From positions 62,001 to 126,000 of the forward strand of contig JANQLG010000045.1 of NCBI GenBank assembly GCA_028280715.1: a stretch of DNA of 64,000 bases, given 5' to 3'. Source of the stretch: Spongiibacteraceae bacterium (GTDB lineage Bacteria; Pseudomonadota; Gammaproteobacteria; Pseudomonadales; Dasaniaceae). The notes beneath the pieces were generated by a model. The model was not told the DNA's origin, did no database searches, and saw nothing but the letters and a program-made list of their open reading frames with translations. The position numbers and the translations under genes were made by a program. Of this stretch, positions 55,136 through 64,000 are shown one piece after another (within the stretch, counting starts at the first letter, position 1; each line of letters begins with the position of its first letter).

Positions 55136-56161
55136 ATGTTTTCTATAAGACCATTACTAACACTGTTAACCATTCAGCTCTGTCTTTTTTCTGTCATTAC
55201 CAGTGCCAGCAATCAACCTGCAGCGCCGACAATGCAGGTCATTGAGCGCATCAATCCCAAATCCGAACGACCTGTGCGTATGAACCTGTGGTTTACTCCT
55301 GAAAACCAAAACTGCGCCAGTGACTTTTGCCTGGCAAATAAGGGCAATTCATCCACGAGTATTGCCGTGCTATCACACGGTGCCATGGGTTCAGCCAATG
55401 ATTACAACTGGCTTGGCTATGCACTGGCAGCGCAGGGCTGGGTTGTTGTTGGCATCTCCCATTTTGGCGAATCCTGGGTGTATGGTGAGCAACATATCGA
55501 TCCTTCATCTGTGGGAAAATTTTGGCAACGTACCGAGGACATTAGTTTTTTATTGCACTCGCTGACAAGTGATAATCCGTTTAACCACCCTATTAATACA
55601 GAGTCTGTGGTAGCTATTGGTCACTCTTCAGGTGGTTACACGGCATTGGCACTGGCGGGAGCTAGCATGGACAGCGAACGGGTTAATAATCATTGCCAAA
55701 CACCCGCTGCCAATGATCAACCTGCCCAAACTATTGACCGAAGCTGCGCATATAGACAACTTGTTGATACAGAACTTCTTGCCAGAAATACGGAGTCACT
55801 TGTTGATAAGCGCATTAAGAAAATTATCGCACTAGACCCTGCCATAGGTACTCTTACAGCCCCTGAAAGCTTGAAAAAGCTAGCCGTTCCAACCCTCATT
55901 GTGGCCGCAAAAGATAATGACTTTATTCCCTTTGAATCCTATGCCAACTACTTTGCCACTCATATACCTTCATCAACATTGCATGCGCTCGATCAAGGTG
56001 AAGGCCATTTTATTTTTCTAGATGAATGCCAACACGATTTCAAAGCAATGGGAGTTTCTCTTTGCCAAGACAGAGCCGGTGTTGATAGAAAACAGGCTCA
56101 CCAGGAAATACTAAACATCATTTTTTCCTTTCTAGAAAAGGACAATAGGCTTACTGATTAA
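55136..56161 (+). CDS. Secreted alpha/beta hydrolase
   Basis: A 341-residue exported hydrolase of the dienelactone-hydrolase/platelet-activating-factor-acetylhydrolase type. GHSSGGYTALAL is the nucleophile elbow; VAAKDNDFIP gives the Asp and GEGHFIF the His. The N-terminus MFSIRPLLTLLTIQLCLFSVITSA is a signal peptide, so the ATG at 55136 is used. It could be an esterase that removes acetyl or other acyl groups from xylan, but this is unproven. The gene ends inside the 3' end of the opposing epimerase gene (11 bp overlap). Confidence 0.75.
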   Translation: MFSIRPLLTLLTIQLCLFSVITSASNQPAAPTMQVIERINPKSERPVRMNLWFTPENQNCASDFCLANKGNSSTSIAVLSHGAMGSANDYNWLGYALAAQGWVVVGISHFGESWVYGEQHIDPSSVGKFWQRTEDISFLLHSLTSDNPFNHPINTESVVAIGHSSGGYTALALAGASMDSERVNNHCQTPAANDQPAQTIDRSCAYRQLVDTELLARNTESLVDKRIKKIIALDPAIGTLTAPESLKKLAVPTLIVAAKDNDFIPFESYANYFATHIPSSTLHALDQGEGHFIFLDECQHDFKAMGVSLCQDRAGVDRKQAHQEILNIIFSFLEKDNRLTD

Positions 56162-57209
56162 AATTTGAAAAGCGATAAATCGTCTTACTTTCAAAAAGCT
56201 CACCCGGTTCAAGGACGACACTGGGGAAATGAGCATGATTAGGTGCATCGGGAAAGTGTTGTGTTTCCAGGCAAACACCAGCGCCAGGGAAAAACGCTTC
56301 GACGGTATTAGCTTGTAAATGATTACCGGAATAAAACTGCAACCCCGGTTGATCGGTAATCACTTGCAGCTTCCTGCCACTGGCTAAATCATACAGGGCA
56401 GCTGCTAATTCTAGTCCACCTTCGCTTTGCTTATTGAGCATATAGCACTGATCAAACCCCTGGCCGATTTTCAGTTGTTCATGCTCTCTGTCTAAGTGAT
56501 GGGCGATAATGGCCGGCGACCTAAAATCAAAGGGGGTGTCAGTCACATCCTTGACTTCACCCGTAGGTATTTGCGCTTCATCAACCTCAAGATATTTATC
56601 CGCATTGATGGTAAGCACATGCTCTGTTGCAGATGCTTCTCTTCTGGGTGATAAATTAAAATAGCTGTGATTAGCGAGATTAACGATGGTTTTTTTAGAG
56701 GATGTCGCCTTAAACGTGATTGTCAGTTCGTTATCTTCTGAAAAAAAATAAATCACTTCTAAACACCTTTCACCAGGGTAACCGCCCTCCCCATCTGGCA
56801 ATGCCAATGATAGCACTAGCGCTTGGTCGCCCTCTTGTTCAATAATGGCTGAATTCCATGCCTTAAGATGAACACCGGCGCTCTCCCCGTGTAAATGATG
56901 GCCATTCTCCCCTGTTGCCAATTGCACAGGCTCACCATCTAACATAAATTTCCCGCCTCGAATTCTGTTGGCGTAGGGCCCTACGGTTGAGCCCAGGAAA
57001 AATTTATCGGAAAAATAATCATTGGAATCCGAGTAGGAAAGTACAACATTACTCATTACACCATTGCGATCAGGAACATTAATCTCACTAATAGCTGCCC
57101 CAAAATTTAAGACGCTAATACTGGCACCCTGTCGATTAGATAAAATAAAACTCTGTATCTCATCATCTATCAGGTTATTAGGTAAAATTTTCTTCGTTAT
57201 TATTGTCAT
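56151..57209 (-). CDS. galM: Aldose 1-epimerase (mutarotase)
   Basis: A 352-residue galactose-mutarotase-fold enzyme. FLGSTVGPYANRIRGG, GENGHHLHGE and NLANHSYFNLSP include the catalytic His residues, and GVCLETQHFPDAPNH holds the base Glu. It interconverts alpha and beta forms of the sugar entering the xylose dehydrogenase. The ATG at 57209 is preferred over GTG 57224. The SDR gene is 37 bp upstream on the same strand, giving an SDR-galM operon. Confidence 0.9.
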   Translation of the reverse strand: MTIITKKILPNNLIDDEIQSFILSNRQGASISVLNFGAAISEINVPDRNGVMSNVVLSYSDSNDYFSDKFFLGSTVGPYANRIRGGKFMLDGEPVQLATGENGHHLHGESAGVHLKAWNSAIIEQEGDQALVLSLALPDGEGGYPGERCLEVIYFFSEDNELTITFKATSSKKTIVNLANHSYFNLSPRREASATEHVLTINADKYLEVDEAQIPTGEVKDVTDTPFDFRSPAIIAHHLDREHEQLKIGQGFDQCYMLNKQSEGGLELAAALYDLASGRKLQVITDQPGLQFYSGNHLQANTVEAFFPGAGVCLETQHFPDAPNHAHFPSVVLEPGELFESKTIYRFSNFNQ

Positions 57210-57246
57210 TGATGAAAAAATCACTCATTGATCGATTAAAAACTAT

Positions 57247-58017
57247 TTATGCATAGGGCCAATTGGCTTTAGTAAAAGCACCACCATCAACCCAAATAGT
57301 TTGTCCAGTAATAAAGCTGGATTGATCGCCAGCTAAAAAAATAACGGCATTGGCAATATCCTTGGCATAGCCAACACGCCCGAGTGGCGTTATCTTTGCC
57401 CAGTCTCCAGCATAATCTGAAGATTCTTCCTGAGTTCTATTAGTCAAAATGCCACCGGGAGCCACACAATTAACCCTGATACCCATCCCCCCCAATTCAA
57501 CCGCAGCAACTTTAGTAAACATTTCAACACCGCCTTTAGATGCGCTGTAATCGACTAAATTGGGAAAAGCCAATTTATTGCAACCAGAACCAATATTCAC
57601 TATTGATCCTGGCTTCTTAGCTTTTTTCATCAGGTTGGCTACTATCTGGGTATTGAGAAAACAGCCCTTTAAATTAGTTCGAACCACCCTATCCCAATCT
57701 GCTTCCTTTAAATCTAACAGTGGAGCCCAGGTCTGAACACCAGCATTATTAACCAGCAAATCGGGAGCATCACCAAAATTCTCTTCAATCGCTCGATAAA
57801 ATTTTTCTACCTCTTGTTTAACACCAACATCACAGGCGTAAAAAAAACAGTCTCTGCCGGTCGATTTGATCTCATCAACCACTTCCTCAGTATTTTCATC
57901 AGCATGAATATTACTGATTGCAATATTCCAACCTGATTCAGCCAATAGCAGAGAGATATCTTTTCCTATTCCTGTACTACCACCTGTCACAACGGCAAGT
58001 TTAGACGTTGATACCAT
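57247..58017 (-). CDS. SDR oxidoreductase, candidate D-xylose 1-dehydrogenase
   Basis: A 256-residue classical short-chain dehydrogenase. TGGSTGIGK is the cofactor motif, NNAG and NIGSG (catalytic Ser) are present, and VDYSASKGG gives Tyr and Lys. It probably oxidises D-xylose to xylonolactone, the first step of the Weimberg route, as the Caulobacter xylB-type SDR does. It is divergent from the LacI gene and shares the operator at 58117. Confidence 0.8.
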   Translation of the reverse strand: MVSTSKLAVVTGGSTGIGKDISLLLAESGWNIAISNIHADENTEEVVDEIKSTGRDCFFYACDVGVKQEVEKFYRAIEENFGDAPDLLVNNAGVQTWAPLLDLKEADWDRVVRTNLKGCFLNTQIVANLMKKAKKPGSIVNIGSGCNKLAFPNLVDYSASKGGVEMFTKVAAVELGGMGIRVNCVAPGGILTNRTQEESSDYAGDWAKITPLGRVGYAKDIANAVIFLAGDQSSFITGQTIWVDGGAFTKANWPYA

Positions 58018-58116
58018 CCACTTAACCTCATCTATTAGAGAATTTATCTTTTAACCCAACTGCCTTACCAGAAAGGATTTTTAATCTTTAGGTACTATAC
58101 TGAAATTTCCTTAAAA

Positions 58117-58130
58117 TGTAAACGTTTACA
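58117..58130. promoter_or_regulatory. LacI-type operator in the SDR/lacI divergent gap
   Basis: Perfect TGTAAACGTTTACA between the SDR (100 bp) and regulator (160 bp) starts. It allows autoregulation of the regulator. Confidence 0.85.
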
Positions 58131-58289
58131 TAAAAAGCATGATTTTTGAGCTATTATTAGCAACAACGCTGTCAGGGGTATTTAGAAATCTAATAACTCA
58201 CCTCCATAAGCTATTGTTTTTTATTGAATTTATTTTTTATCCGCGTAGGATTAGCTGCGTATAGAAAATTATAGAGGTTGAAATCGTCT

Positions 58290-59312
58290 ATGGTTTCCAT
58301 CAAAGAAGTTGCAAAACTGGCCGGTGTTTCCATCGCTACCGTATCACGCTACATCAATAATCCGGACCAGGTTAAGGATGCAACTCGAGAAAAAGTACAA
58401 ACTGCCATCACCCAAACCGGCTACGCACCCAATACATTGGCGCGCAATTTTCGCCGTGGAAAATCCGGAATCATTTTTGTTGTACTCCCCTCTGTAGGCG
58501 ATCCGTTTTTTGAAGGTGTTATGCATGGCATCATGCAGGTGGCTGAAGAACTTCACTACACCATTTTTATTCGAGAAACACAGTTCAATACGCTGACCGC
58601 TGATGACTACAGTAATATGATTTTCTCCAAACAAGCTGATGGCATTATTTTGCTCGCCAGTGTTTGCCCCTTTACAGCACCGTTAGAAAGACCAGGCGGA
58701 AATAAACAGCAACCTATCATTATCAGTTGCGAGAGTGTGACCCCCGAATTAAGCCATTTCCCCAGTGTTCGTATTGATAATATTGCTGCGTCAAAAGAAG
58801 CAACTGAGTACTTAATTAGTTTAGGACACAGCAATATAGGCTTTATATATGGCTCTCACGTGTCTACATTGACGCTTGATCGTGAGCGCGGTTTCAGGCG
58901 CGCGATGAAAGAAGCAAAAATGCCAGTAGCTGATGGCTGGGTTGTAGAAGGTGGATTAAATCTGGATGGCGCACGTAAAGCAACGAGAAAATTATTGAAC
59001 CATCCACAACGCCCAACAGCTATTTTCTGTGCCAATGATGAAATGGCCATGGGTACGTTACACGAAATTAAATCGGCCAAACTACGGGTACCTGAGGATA
59101 TTTCTGTACTCGGTTTCGACGATATTCGCTACGCAGAAATTCTCGATCCGCCATTAACCACTGTCGCTCAACCCGCAGAAGAAATCGGTGAACGAACCAT
59201 GCACCGATTATGCAAAGCTATCGAAGGACGCGACATAGGTGATGAAGTAGAAATCGTGCCTCACAAACTGGTAGTAAGGCGCTCTACGTCCCCCTTGAAG
59301 AAATCCAAGTAG
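58290..59312 (+). CDS. LacI-family transcriptional regulator
   Basis: A 340-residue regulator. SIKEVAKLAGVSIATVSRYINNP (residues 3-25) is the LacI-type helix-turn-helix; the hinge helix reads TLARNFRRGKSG. The ligand-binding domain follows, ending VPHKLVVRRST. The operator of this type of helix (VSIATVSR) is a centrally CG-symmetric 14-mer such as TGTAAACGTTTACA, seen seven times here. The likely inducer is xylose, xylobiose or a pathway intermediate. ATG 58290 has AGAGG 12 nt upstream. Confidence 0.92.
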   Translation: MVSIKEVAKLAGVSIATVSRYINNPDQVKDATREKVQTAITQTGYAPNTLARNFRRGKSGIIFVVLPSVGDPFFEGVMHGIMQVAEELHYTIFIRETQFNTLTADDYSNMIFSKQADGIILLASVCPFTAPLERPGGNKQQPIIISCESVTPELSHFPSVRIDNIAASKEATEYLISLGHSNIGFIYGSHVSTLTLDRERGFRRAMKEAKMPVADGWVVEGGLNLDGARKATRKLLNHPQRPTAIFCANDEMAMGTLHEIKSAKLRVPEDISVLGFDDIRYAEILDPPLTTVAQPAEEIGERTMHRLCKAIEGRDIGDEVEIVPHKLVVRRSTSPLKKSK

Positions 59313-59357
59313 ATATTTCCGGTGTAACCAAAATGGCAATAGTTTAGTCTTGCAAAA

Positions 59358-59371
59358 TGTAAACGTTTACA
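59358..59371. promoter_or_regulatory. LacI-type operator upstream of the lactonase operon
   Basis: Perfect TGTAAACGTTTACA, 71 bp before the SMP-30 gene and after the regulator gene. It controls lactonase, FAH, ALDH and IlvD/Edd genes. Confidence 0.85.
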
Positions 59372-59441
59372 TTAATATCCAAAATATCTTTACGAAACGC
59401 CTATTGATCGGACTATTGAAACAACAAAGACAGCAGAAACT

Positions 59442-60356
59442 ATGCAAATTAATCGCTTGGACAAAAATGCCAAAGCAGCTATCCGATGTATTTGGGATGC
59501 CAAGGCGACCTTAGGGGAAGGTCCTGTATGGGTTGCCAGAGAGAACAGTGTTTACTGGGTCGATATCAAATCCAATAGCCTATTTTGTCATTCACTAGAT
59601 GGGTCATCAGTACAGCAAACATGGCAGCTGCCAGAACAATTGACCAGCCTGGTGCCACGTAAAGGTGGTGGCTTTATTGGTACCACCCGGCACAGTTTTG
59701 CCACTGTAGTGATTAACCAGGCACGTAGCGAAGTCTTTTTATCGATGATTGACTCCCCCACACCAGAAGCCAGCCACAATCGTTTCAACGATGGAAAAAC
59801 AGACCCTGCCGGGCGTTTTTGGGCAGGCAGTATGGATGATGATGAACAGTTGGCAACGGGACACTTGTACTACCTCGATCACAATCGCAAAGTAACGCTA
59901 AAAGATTCCGACTACATTATTACCAATGGCCCAGCTTTCAGCCCAGATGGCTCCACCATGTATCACACCGACACACTTTCGAAGCTAATCTACAGCTTCG
60001 ATTTGTCGCCGGAGGGCGACACCACTAATAAGAAGGAATTCATCAGACTTTCTGGTGATGAAGGCTATCCCGATGGCATGACCGTCGATAGCGAAGGTTG
60101 CCTTTGGGTATGTCTATTTGATGGTTGGGGCATCAATCGTTATTCCCCTGATGGCCAGTTAATAGATTTTATCGACATGCCTGTGGCCAATATCACCAGC
60201 TGTACCTTTGCTGGAAAAAACCTGGATCAATTATTTATTACCACAGCAACAAAAGGTTTATCGAAGCAAGCTTTAATCGACCAACCTTTAGCGGGCGGCT
60301 TATTCCACTATCAACCCGGTGTGACCGGCTTACCGACACCATTATTCAACGGTTAA
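59442..60356 (+). CDS. SMP-30/gluconolactonase-family lactonase (candidate xylonolactonase)
   Basis: A 304-residue six-bladed propeller protein. LGEGPVWVARENSVYWVDIKSNS is the SMP-30 start with the metal Glu; NRFNDGKTDPAGRFWAGSM and SPDGSTMYHTDT, then GYPDGMTVDSEGCLWVCLFDGWGI, are propeller motifs with metal Asn and Asp. It hydrolyses xylonolactone to xylonate. It starts the four-gene operon; the next gene is 23 bp downstream. Confidence 0.85.
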   Translation: MQINRLDKNAKAAIRCIWDAKATLGEGPVWVARENSVYWVDIKSNSLFCHSLDGSSVQQTWQLPEQLTSLVPRKGGGFIGTTRHSFATVVINQARSEVFLSMIDSPTPEASHNRFNDGKTDPAGRFWAGSMDDDEQLATGHLYYLDHNRKVTLKDSDYIITNGPAFSPDGSTMYHTDTLSKLIYSFDLSPEGDTTNKKEFIRLSGDEGYPDGMTVDSEGCLWVCLFDGWGINRYSPDGQLIDFIDMPVANITSCTFAGKNLDQLFITTATKGLSKQALIDQPLAGGLFHYQPGVTGLPTPLFNG

Positions 60357-60379
60357 CCAAATATTTAGATAAGAGCGCT

Positions 60380-61570
60380 ATGAATATAGATAGACAACAA
60401 GTATTACCCAGCGATGGTACCACTGGAACGTTGATTGGTCGCATCTGGCTGCCCCATAACATATCGGGAAAACTTTCTGGCCCTACTCCAGTGATACTGT
60501 ATGGAGAAGATGTGTATGACCTAAGTAAATTCGCACCTACAGTTTCTGAGCTGCTCAACAAAGGTATTTGCAAACAGGACATTGACTTCCACCGATTGAC
60601 TAAAATTTGCAGTATTGAAACATTGTTTGAAAACAGCTTTGCTGAAAACGGCAGGGATTACACCAAACCCTACATCCTTTCTCCGATTGATCTCCAGGCT
60701 ATCAAAGCCTGCGGTGTAACCTTTATTTGTTCAATGCTGGAGCGCATTATTGAAGAACGTGCAGGAGGTGACGCCTCCAAAGCACAGAAAATTAGAATAG
60801 CACTGGGTAAGCATATCGATAATCTGGATTTTTCTAAAATCGTTCCAGGCTCTACTGAAGCTGAAAGCATCAAACAGGTGTTAATCAATGAAGGGCTATG
60901 GTCACAATATCTGGAAGTGGGCATTGGCCCCTACGCTGAAGTCTTTACTAAATCACAGCCGCTCTCCTCTATTGGTGTAGGCGATAAAATCGGTATCAAT
61001 CCAATTTCAAGTTGGAACAACCCTGAACCGGAAGTTGTACTCATTGTAAATCGCAACGCCCAAGTGATGGGTGCAACTCTTGGCAACGATGCCAACCTCA
61101 GGGATATCGAAGGGCGCAGCGCCCTGCTACTTGGCAAGGCTAAAGACAACAATGCCTCCTGCGCTATTGGTCCTTTTATTCGCCTGTTCGACCACAGTTT
61201 CAGTATTGATGACGTTCGCACCGCAGAGGTATCGTTAGATATAGCAGGTGCTGAAGGCTTCGAACTACATGAAGTTAGTCCAATGACGCTGATCAGCCGC
61301 GATGTACTGGATCTGGTCAATCAAACCATCAATGAAAACCATCAATACCCCGATGGCATTGCCTTATTTACCGGCACTCTGTTCGCACCCACTCAGGATA
61401 GAGATGAAGTCGGTTCAGGGTTCACCCATAAAATGGGTGACAGTGTGAAAATTTCTTCGCCACTACTGGGAACATTAATTAATGAGGTAACCTACAGTAA
61501 CGAAGCTCCTCCCTGGGAATTTGGCGTCACCTCACTAATGAGGAACTTAAGCCAACGCGGTTTGTTGTAA
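60380..61570 (+). CDS. FAH-family dehydratase (candidate 2-keto-3-deoxy-D-xylonate dehydratase)
   Basis: A 396-residue protein of the fumarylacetoacetate-hydrolase superfamily. EVGIGPYAEVFTKSQPL and NNPEPEVVLIVN...GATLGNDANLRDIEGRSALLLGKAKDNNASCAIG are the XylX-type conserved blocks with metal-binding Glu and Asp. In Caulobacter-type xylose oxidation the homologue converts 2-keto-3-deoxyxylonate to alpha-ketoglutaric semialdehyde. It is unlike the hydrolases of tyrosine degradation in lacking their partners. Confidence 0.85.
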   Translation: MNIDRQQVLPSDGTTGTLIGRIWLPHNISGKLSGPTPVILYGEDVYDLSKFAPTVSELLNKGICKQDIDFHRLTKICSIETLFENSFAENGRDYTKPYILSPIDLQAIKACGVTFICSMLERIIEERAGGDASKAQKIRIALGKHIDNLDFSKIVPGSTEAESIKQVLINEGLWSQYLEVGIGPYAEVFTKSQPLSSIGVGDKIGINPISSWNNPEPEVVLIVNRNAQVMGATLGNDANLRDIEGRSALLLGKAKDNNASCAIGPFIRLFDHSFSIDDVRTAEVSLDIAGAEGFELHEVSPMTLISRDVLDLVNQTINENHQYPDGIALFTGTLFAPTQDRDEVGSGFTHKMGDSVKISSPLLGTLINEVTYSNEAPPWEFGVTSLMRNLSQRGLL

Positions 61571-61637
61571 ACTATTAATATCATTAATACCAGGGTTGTT
61601 AATACTCGGACTAATACTTTAAAGGTTAACTGACATT

Positions 61638-63074
61638 ATGGATATGAAACTCAACTACATCGCCGGGCAATGGCAAGAAAGTTCCAATGCAATGGCAAAC
61701 ATAAACCCGTCTGATACCAGCGATATTATCGGGCAATATGCGCACGCTGATAAAAATCAAACTGAACAAGCGATTAAAGCAGCGCGCCAGGCCTTTAGCA
61801 ACTGGTCTAAAACCGGTATTCAACAACGAAGTGAGTTATTAGATCGCATTGGTCAGATCATTCTCGACCGCCGCCAGGCACTCGGTGAATTACTCTCCAG
61901 AGAGGAGGGAAAAACACTACCAGAAGGTATTGGTGAAGCAACACGTGCTGGCCAGATTTTTAAATTCTTTGCTGGTGAAGTACTGCACATGACTGGCGAT
62001 TTACTGCCATCGACACGTCCTGGGCTGGAAGTATCTATTACCCGTGACCCCATCGGTGTAGTCGGCTTGATTACCCCATGGAACTTCCCTATTGCCATTC
62101 CAGCCTGGAAAATTGCTCCGGCACTGGCCTATGGCAATTGTGTCGTGTTTAAGCCGGCAGAACTAGTTCCCGGCTCAGCTCATGCGCTAGCTGAAATCAT
62201 CGTTGAAGCTGGTATTCCTGAAGGCGTTTTTAATTTAGTCATGGGGACAGGTTCAGAAGTTGGCGCAACTATTGTCGATCACCCTGATATCGATGCAATC
62301 AGTTTTACCGGTTCAGTTAATACCGGCAAGCGAATTGCCACTAACTCTATTTCAAGAATGGCGAAATTTCAGTTAGAAATGGGTGGTAAAAATCCGTTAA
62401 TTATCCTGGATGATGCCGATCTGGATATCGCTGTCGATTGTGCAATTCAAGGTGCGTTCTTTTCAACCGGGCAACGCTGTACTGCCTCAAGTCGTTTAAT
62501 TGTTACCAAGGGTATTCATAATCGTTTCGTCGATGCTGTTGAAGAAAAATTATCAACACTTGTTATTGACCACGCACTCAAGTCAGGAACACATATCGGC
62601 CCCGTCGTTGACCAACGTCAACTCGACCAGGACATAAAATATATCGATATCGGCCAGAGTGAAGGTGCAAAATTGGTCTGTGGTGGCGAGCTAGTAAAAC
62701 GTGATACTAACGGTTTTTATCTAACACCAGCACTATTTACTGATACATCCAATGATATGCGTATTAATCGTGAAGAAATTTTTGGCCCGGTAGCTTCTGT
62801 TATTGCCGTCGATAATTATGAACAGGCTTTACAAGTGGCCAATGATACAGAGTTTGGTTTATCAGCTGGAATTGTCACTACTTCATTAAAATATGCATCA
62901 GACTTCAAAAGAAATATTGAAGCGGGCATGGCGATGGTCAATGTTCCTACCGCTGGTGTTGATTACCACGTGCCCTTTGGCGGTAGAAAAGGTTCTAGCT
63001 ATGGCAGCAGGGAGCAAGGACAATATGCCCGCGAGTTTTATACCACAGTTAAAACTGCATACACTCTTGCATAA
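61638..63074 (+). CDS. Aldehyde dehydrogenase, candidate alpha-ketoglutaric semialdehyde dehydrogenase
   Basis: A 478-residue NAD(P)-dependent aldehyde dehydrogenase. FQLEMGGKNPLIIL holds the general-base Glu and FFSTGQRCTASSRLIV the nucleophile Cys. LITPWNFPIAIPAWKIAPALAYGNCVVFKPAE is the cofactor-binding block. In this operon it should oxidise 2-oxoglutarate semialdehyde to 2-oxoglutarate. It lies 67 bp after the FAH gene and 141 bp before the IlvD/Edd gene. Confidence 0.88.
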   Translation: MDMKLNYIAGQWQESSNAMANINPSDTSDIIGQYAHADKNQTEQAIKAARQAFSNWSKTGIQQRSELLDRIGQIILDRRQALGELLSREEGKTLPEGIGEATRAGQIFKFFAGEVLHMTGDLLPSTRPGLEVSITRDPIGVVGLITPWNFPIAIPAWKIAPALAYGNCVVFKPAELVPGSAHALAEIIVEAGIPEGVFNLVMGTGSEVGATIVDHPDIDAISFTGSVNTGKRIATNSISRMAKFQLEMGGKNPLIILDDADLDIAVDCAIQGAFFSTGQRCTASSRLIVTKGIHNRFVDAVEEKLSTLVIDHALKSGTHIGPVVDQRQLDQDIKYIDIGQSEGAKLVCGGELVKRDTNGFYLTPALFTDTSNDMRINREEIFGPVASVIAVDNYEQALQVANDTEFGLSAGIVTTSLKYASDFKRNIEAGMAMVNVPTAGVDYHVPFGGRKGSSYGSREQGQYAREFYTTVKTAYTLA

Positions 63075-63215
63075 ATTACATAATTAATTGAAGAACTGAA
63101 TAAAGAAATTCTAATATGATGTAAAACATTCTTTATTACCCAGCTACCTCTCTCGGATTTTAGATTTATAGCTGGGCTTTTAAATTCATCAAATTTAATC
63201 CATCAAGGTATCCGC

Positions 63216-64000
63216 ATGACGAATAGTCAGGATAAAAAGAACTTTCCTATTAAAACTTTATCCGGAAAAAAATTACGTAGTGCAGACTGGTTTAATAATC
63301 CAGCACACCCTGATCAAACAGCTATTTATGTCGAGCGTTACCTTAACTATGGTTTAACACTGGAAGAGTTACAGTCAGGAAAACCGATCATCGGCATTGC
63401 ACAATCTGGCAGTGACTTAACTCCCTGTCATCGTCATCACATAGATCTAGCAAAACGTATTAGAGAAGGTATTCGCGATGCTGGCGGAATTCCCTTCGAA
63501 TTTCCTGTTCATCCTATTCATGAACAGGGTCGCCGTCCAACAGCAGCATTAGATCGGAATCTAGCCTATTTAGGGCTAGTAGAAATTCTTCATGGTTATC
63601 CTTTAGATGGTGTGGTACTTACTACAGGCTGCGACAAAACCACTCCAGCGTTACTGATGGCAGCAGCTGCCGTTGACCTTCCTGCTATTGTTTTATCCGG
63701 CGGCCCAATGTTGAATGGTTGGGACAAGGAAAAACGTCTCGGTTCAGGTTCTATCATCTGGACATCACGGGAAGACTACGCACGTGGAGATATCGGTTAC
63801 GACGACTTTATGAAAAATATTGCCGCCGCGTCTCCCAGCATTGGTCACTGTAATACCATGGGCACGGCCCTCACCATGAACTGTCTGGCAGAAGCCTTAG
63901 GCATGTCTTTACCTGGCTGCGCAGCTATTCCAGCTGCTTATCGCGAACGCTCGCAAATCGCATACTTAACAGGTAAACGTATCGTCGGTGTGGTATGGGA
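63216..64000 (+). CDS. IlvD/Edd-family dehydratase, 5' part (candidate xylonate dehydratase)
   Basis: An open frame to the right edge gives 261 N-terminal residues. [15 protein letters not shown] and [15 protein letters not shown] are the family's [Fe-S]-ligand blocks; a further ligand Cys is expected beyond the edge. [14 protein letters not shown] fits the pentonate-dehydratase subgroup. It should convert D-xylonate to 2-keto-3-deoxyxylonate. AAGG lies about 6 nt before the ATG (63216). The 3' part is outside the window. Confidence 0.9.
   Translation, partial: MTNSQDKKNFPIKTLSGKKLRSADWFNNPAHPDQTAIYVERYLNYGLTLEELQSGKPIIGIAQSGSDLTPCHRHHIDLAKRIREGIRDAGGIPFEFPVHPIHEQGRRPTAALDRNLAYLGLVEILHGYPLDGVVLTTGCDKTTPALLMAAAAVDLPAIVLSGGPMLNGWDKEKRLGSGSIIWTSREDYARGDIGYDDFMKNIAAASPSIGHCNTMGTALTMNCLAEALGMSLPGCAAIPAAYRERSQIAYLTGKRIVGVVW

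Noticed and set aside
1-64000. CRISPR array, rRNA operon or insertion sequence
   Set aside because: I found no regularly spaced repeats, rRNA sequence or transposase with terminal repeats.

Overview
The window reads as one contig from a marine-type gammaproteobacterium. The tol-pal, ruvABC and queCE core genes have the gammaproteobacterial order, and the right half is a TonB-receptor-linked polysaccharide utilisation locus with Weimberg-type xylose oxidation genes. A Cellvibrionales-like or Alteromonadales-like lineage is plausible, but the sequence alone does not fix the genus.

Region 1 (1-11.6 kb) is the tRNA-proximal end of an integrated island. A tyrosine integrase with an upstream AlpA/excisionase-like gene abuts the 3' end of tRNA-Lys(UUU). 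The cargo resembles defence or conflict genes: a truncated patatin phospholipase, a HEPN-motif protein, a membrane-anchored unknown whose best start codon is AUA, a SIR2-type NADase overlapping a 944-residue partner, and a two-gene unit pairing a GHKL ATPase with a phosphoribosyltransferase that has two CPxC knuckles. A 17-bp motif (TGTCCG....GG), partly in inverted pairs, lies in the gaps between these modules. The other end of the island is outside the window.

Region 2 (11.7-38.1 kb) is conserved chromosome: queC-queE, cpoB-pal-tolBARQ-ybgC-ruvBAC, yebC, aspS, an FmdB zinc ribbon, a histone-H1-tailed HU protein, a HIT protein, proS, a lytic transglycosylase, a CheC-like/GGDEF pair, slyX, yciH, rubredoxin (too short for most gene lists), an acyl-CoA dehydrogenase, glutathione reductase and an FKBP isomerase.

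Region 3 (38.2-64 kb) is a xylan/xylose regulon. It holds a sugar porter and Gfo/Idh/MocA oxidoreductase; an operon of GPH symporter, GH43 beta-xylosidase, a GH26-like lipoprotein and a PhyH dioxygenase; a GH1 glycosidase; a TonB receptor with a halogenase-like flavoprotein and SapC; a second GH26-like enzyme with a secreted alpha/beta hydrolase; aldose 1-epimerase; and an SDR dehydrogenase divergent from a LacI regulator. An SMP-30 lactonase, FAH-type dehydratase, aldehyde dehydrogenase and IlvD/Edd dehydratase (cut by the right edge) complete the route from xylose via xylonate to 2-oxoglutarate. Seven near-identical 14-bp palindromes (TGTAAACGTTTACA type), one before each transcription unit, tie the locus into one LacI-controlled regulon. 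The two GH26-like proteins suggest beta-1,3-xylan of marine algae as the polymer, but this is inference.
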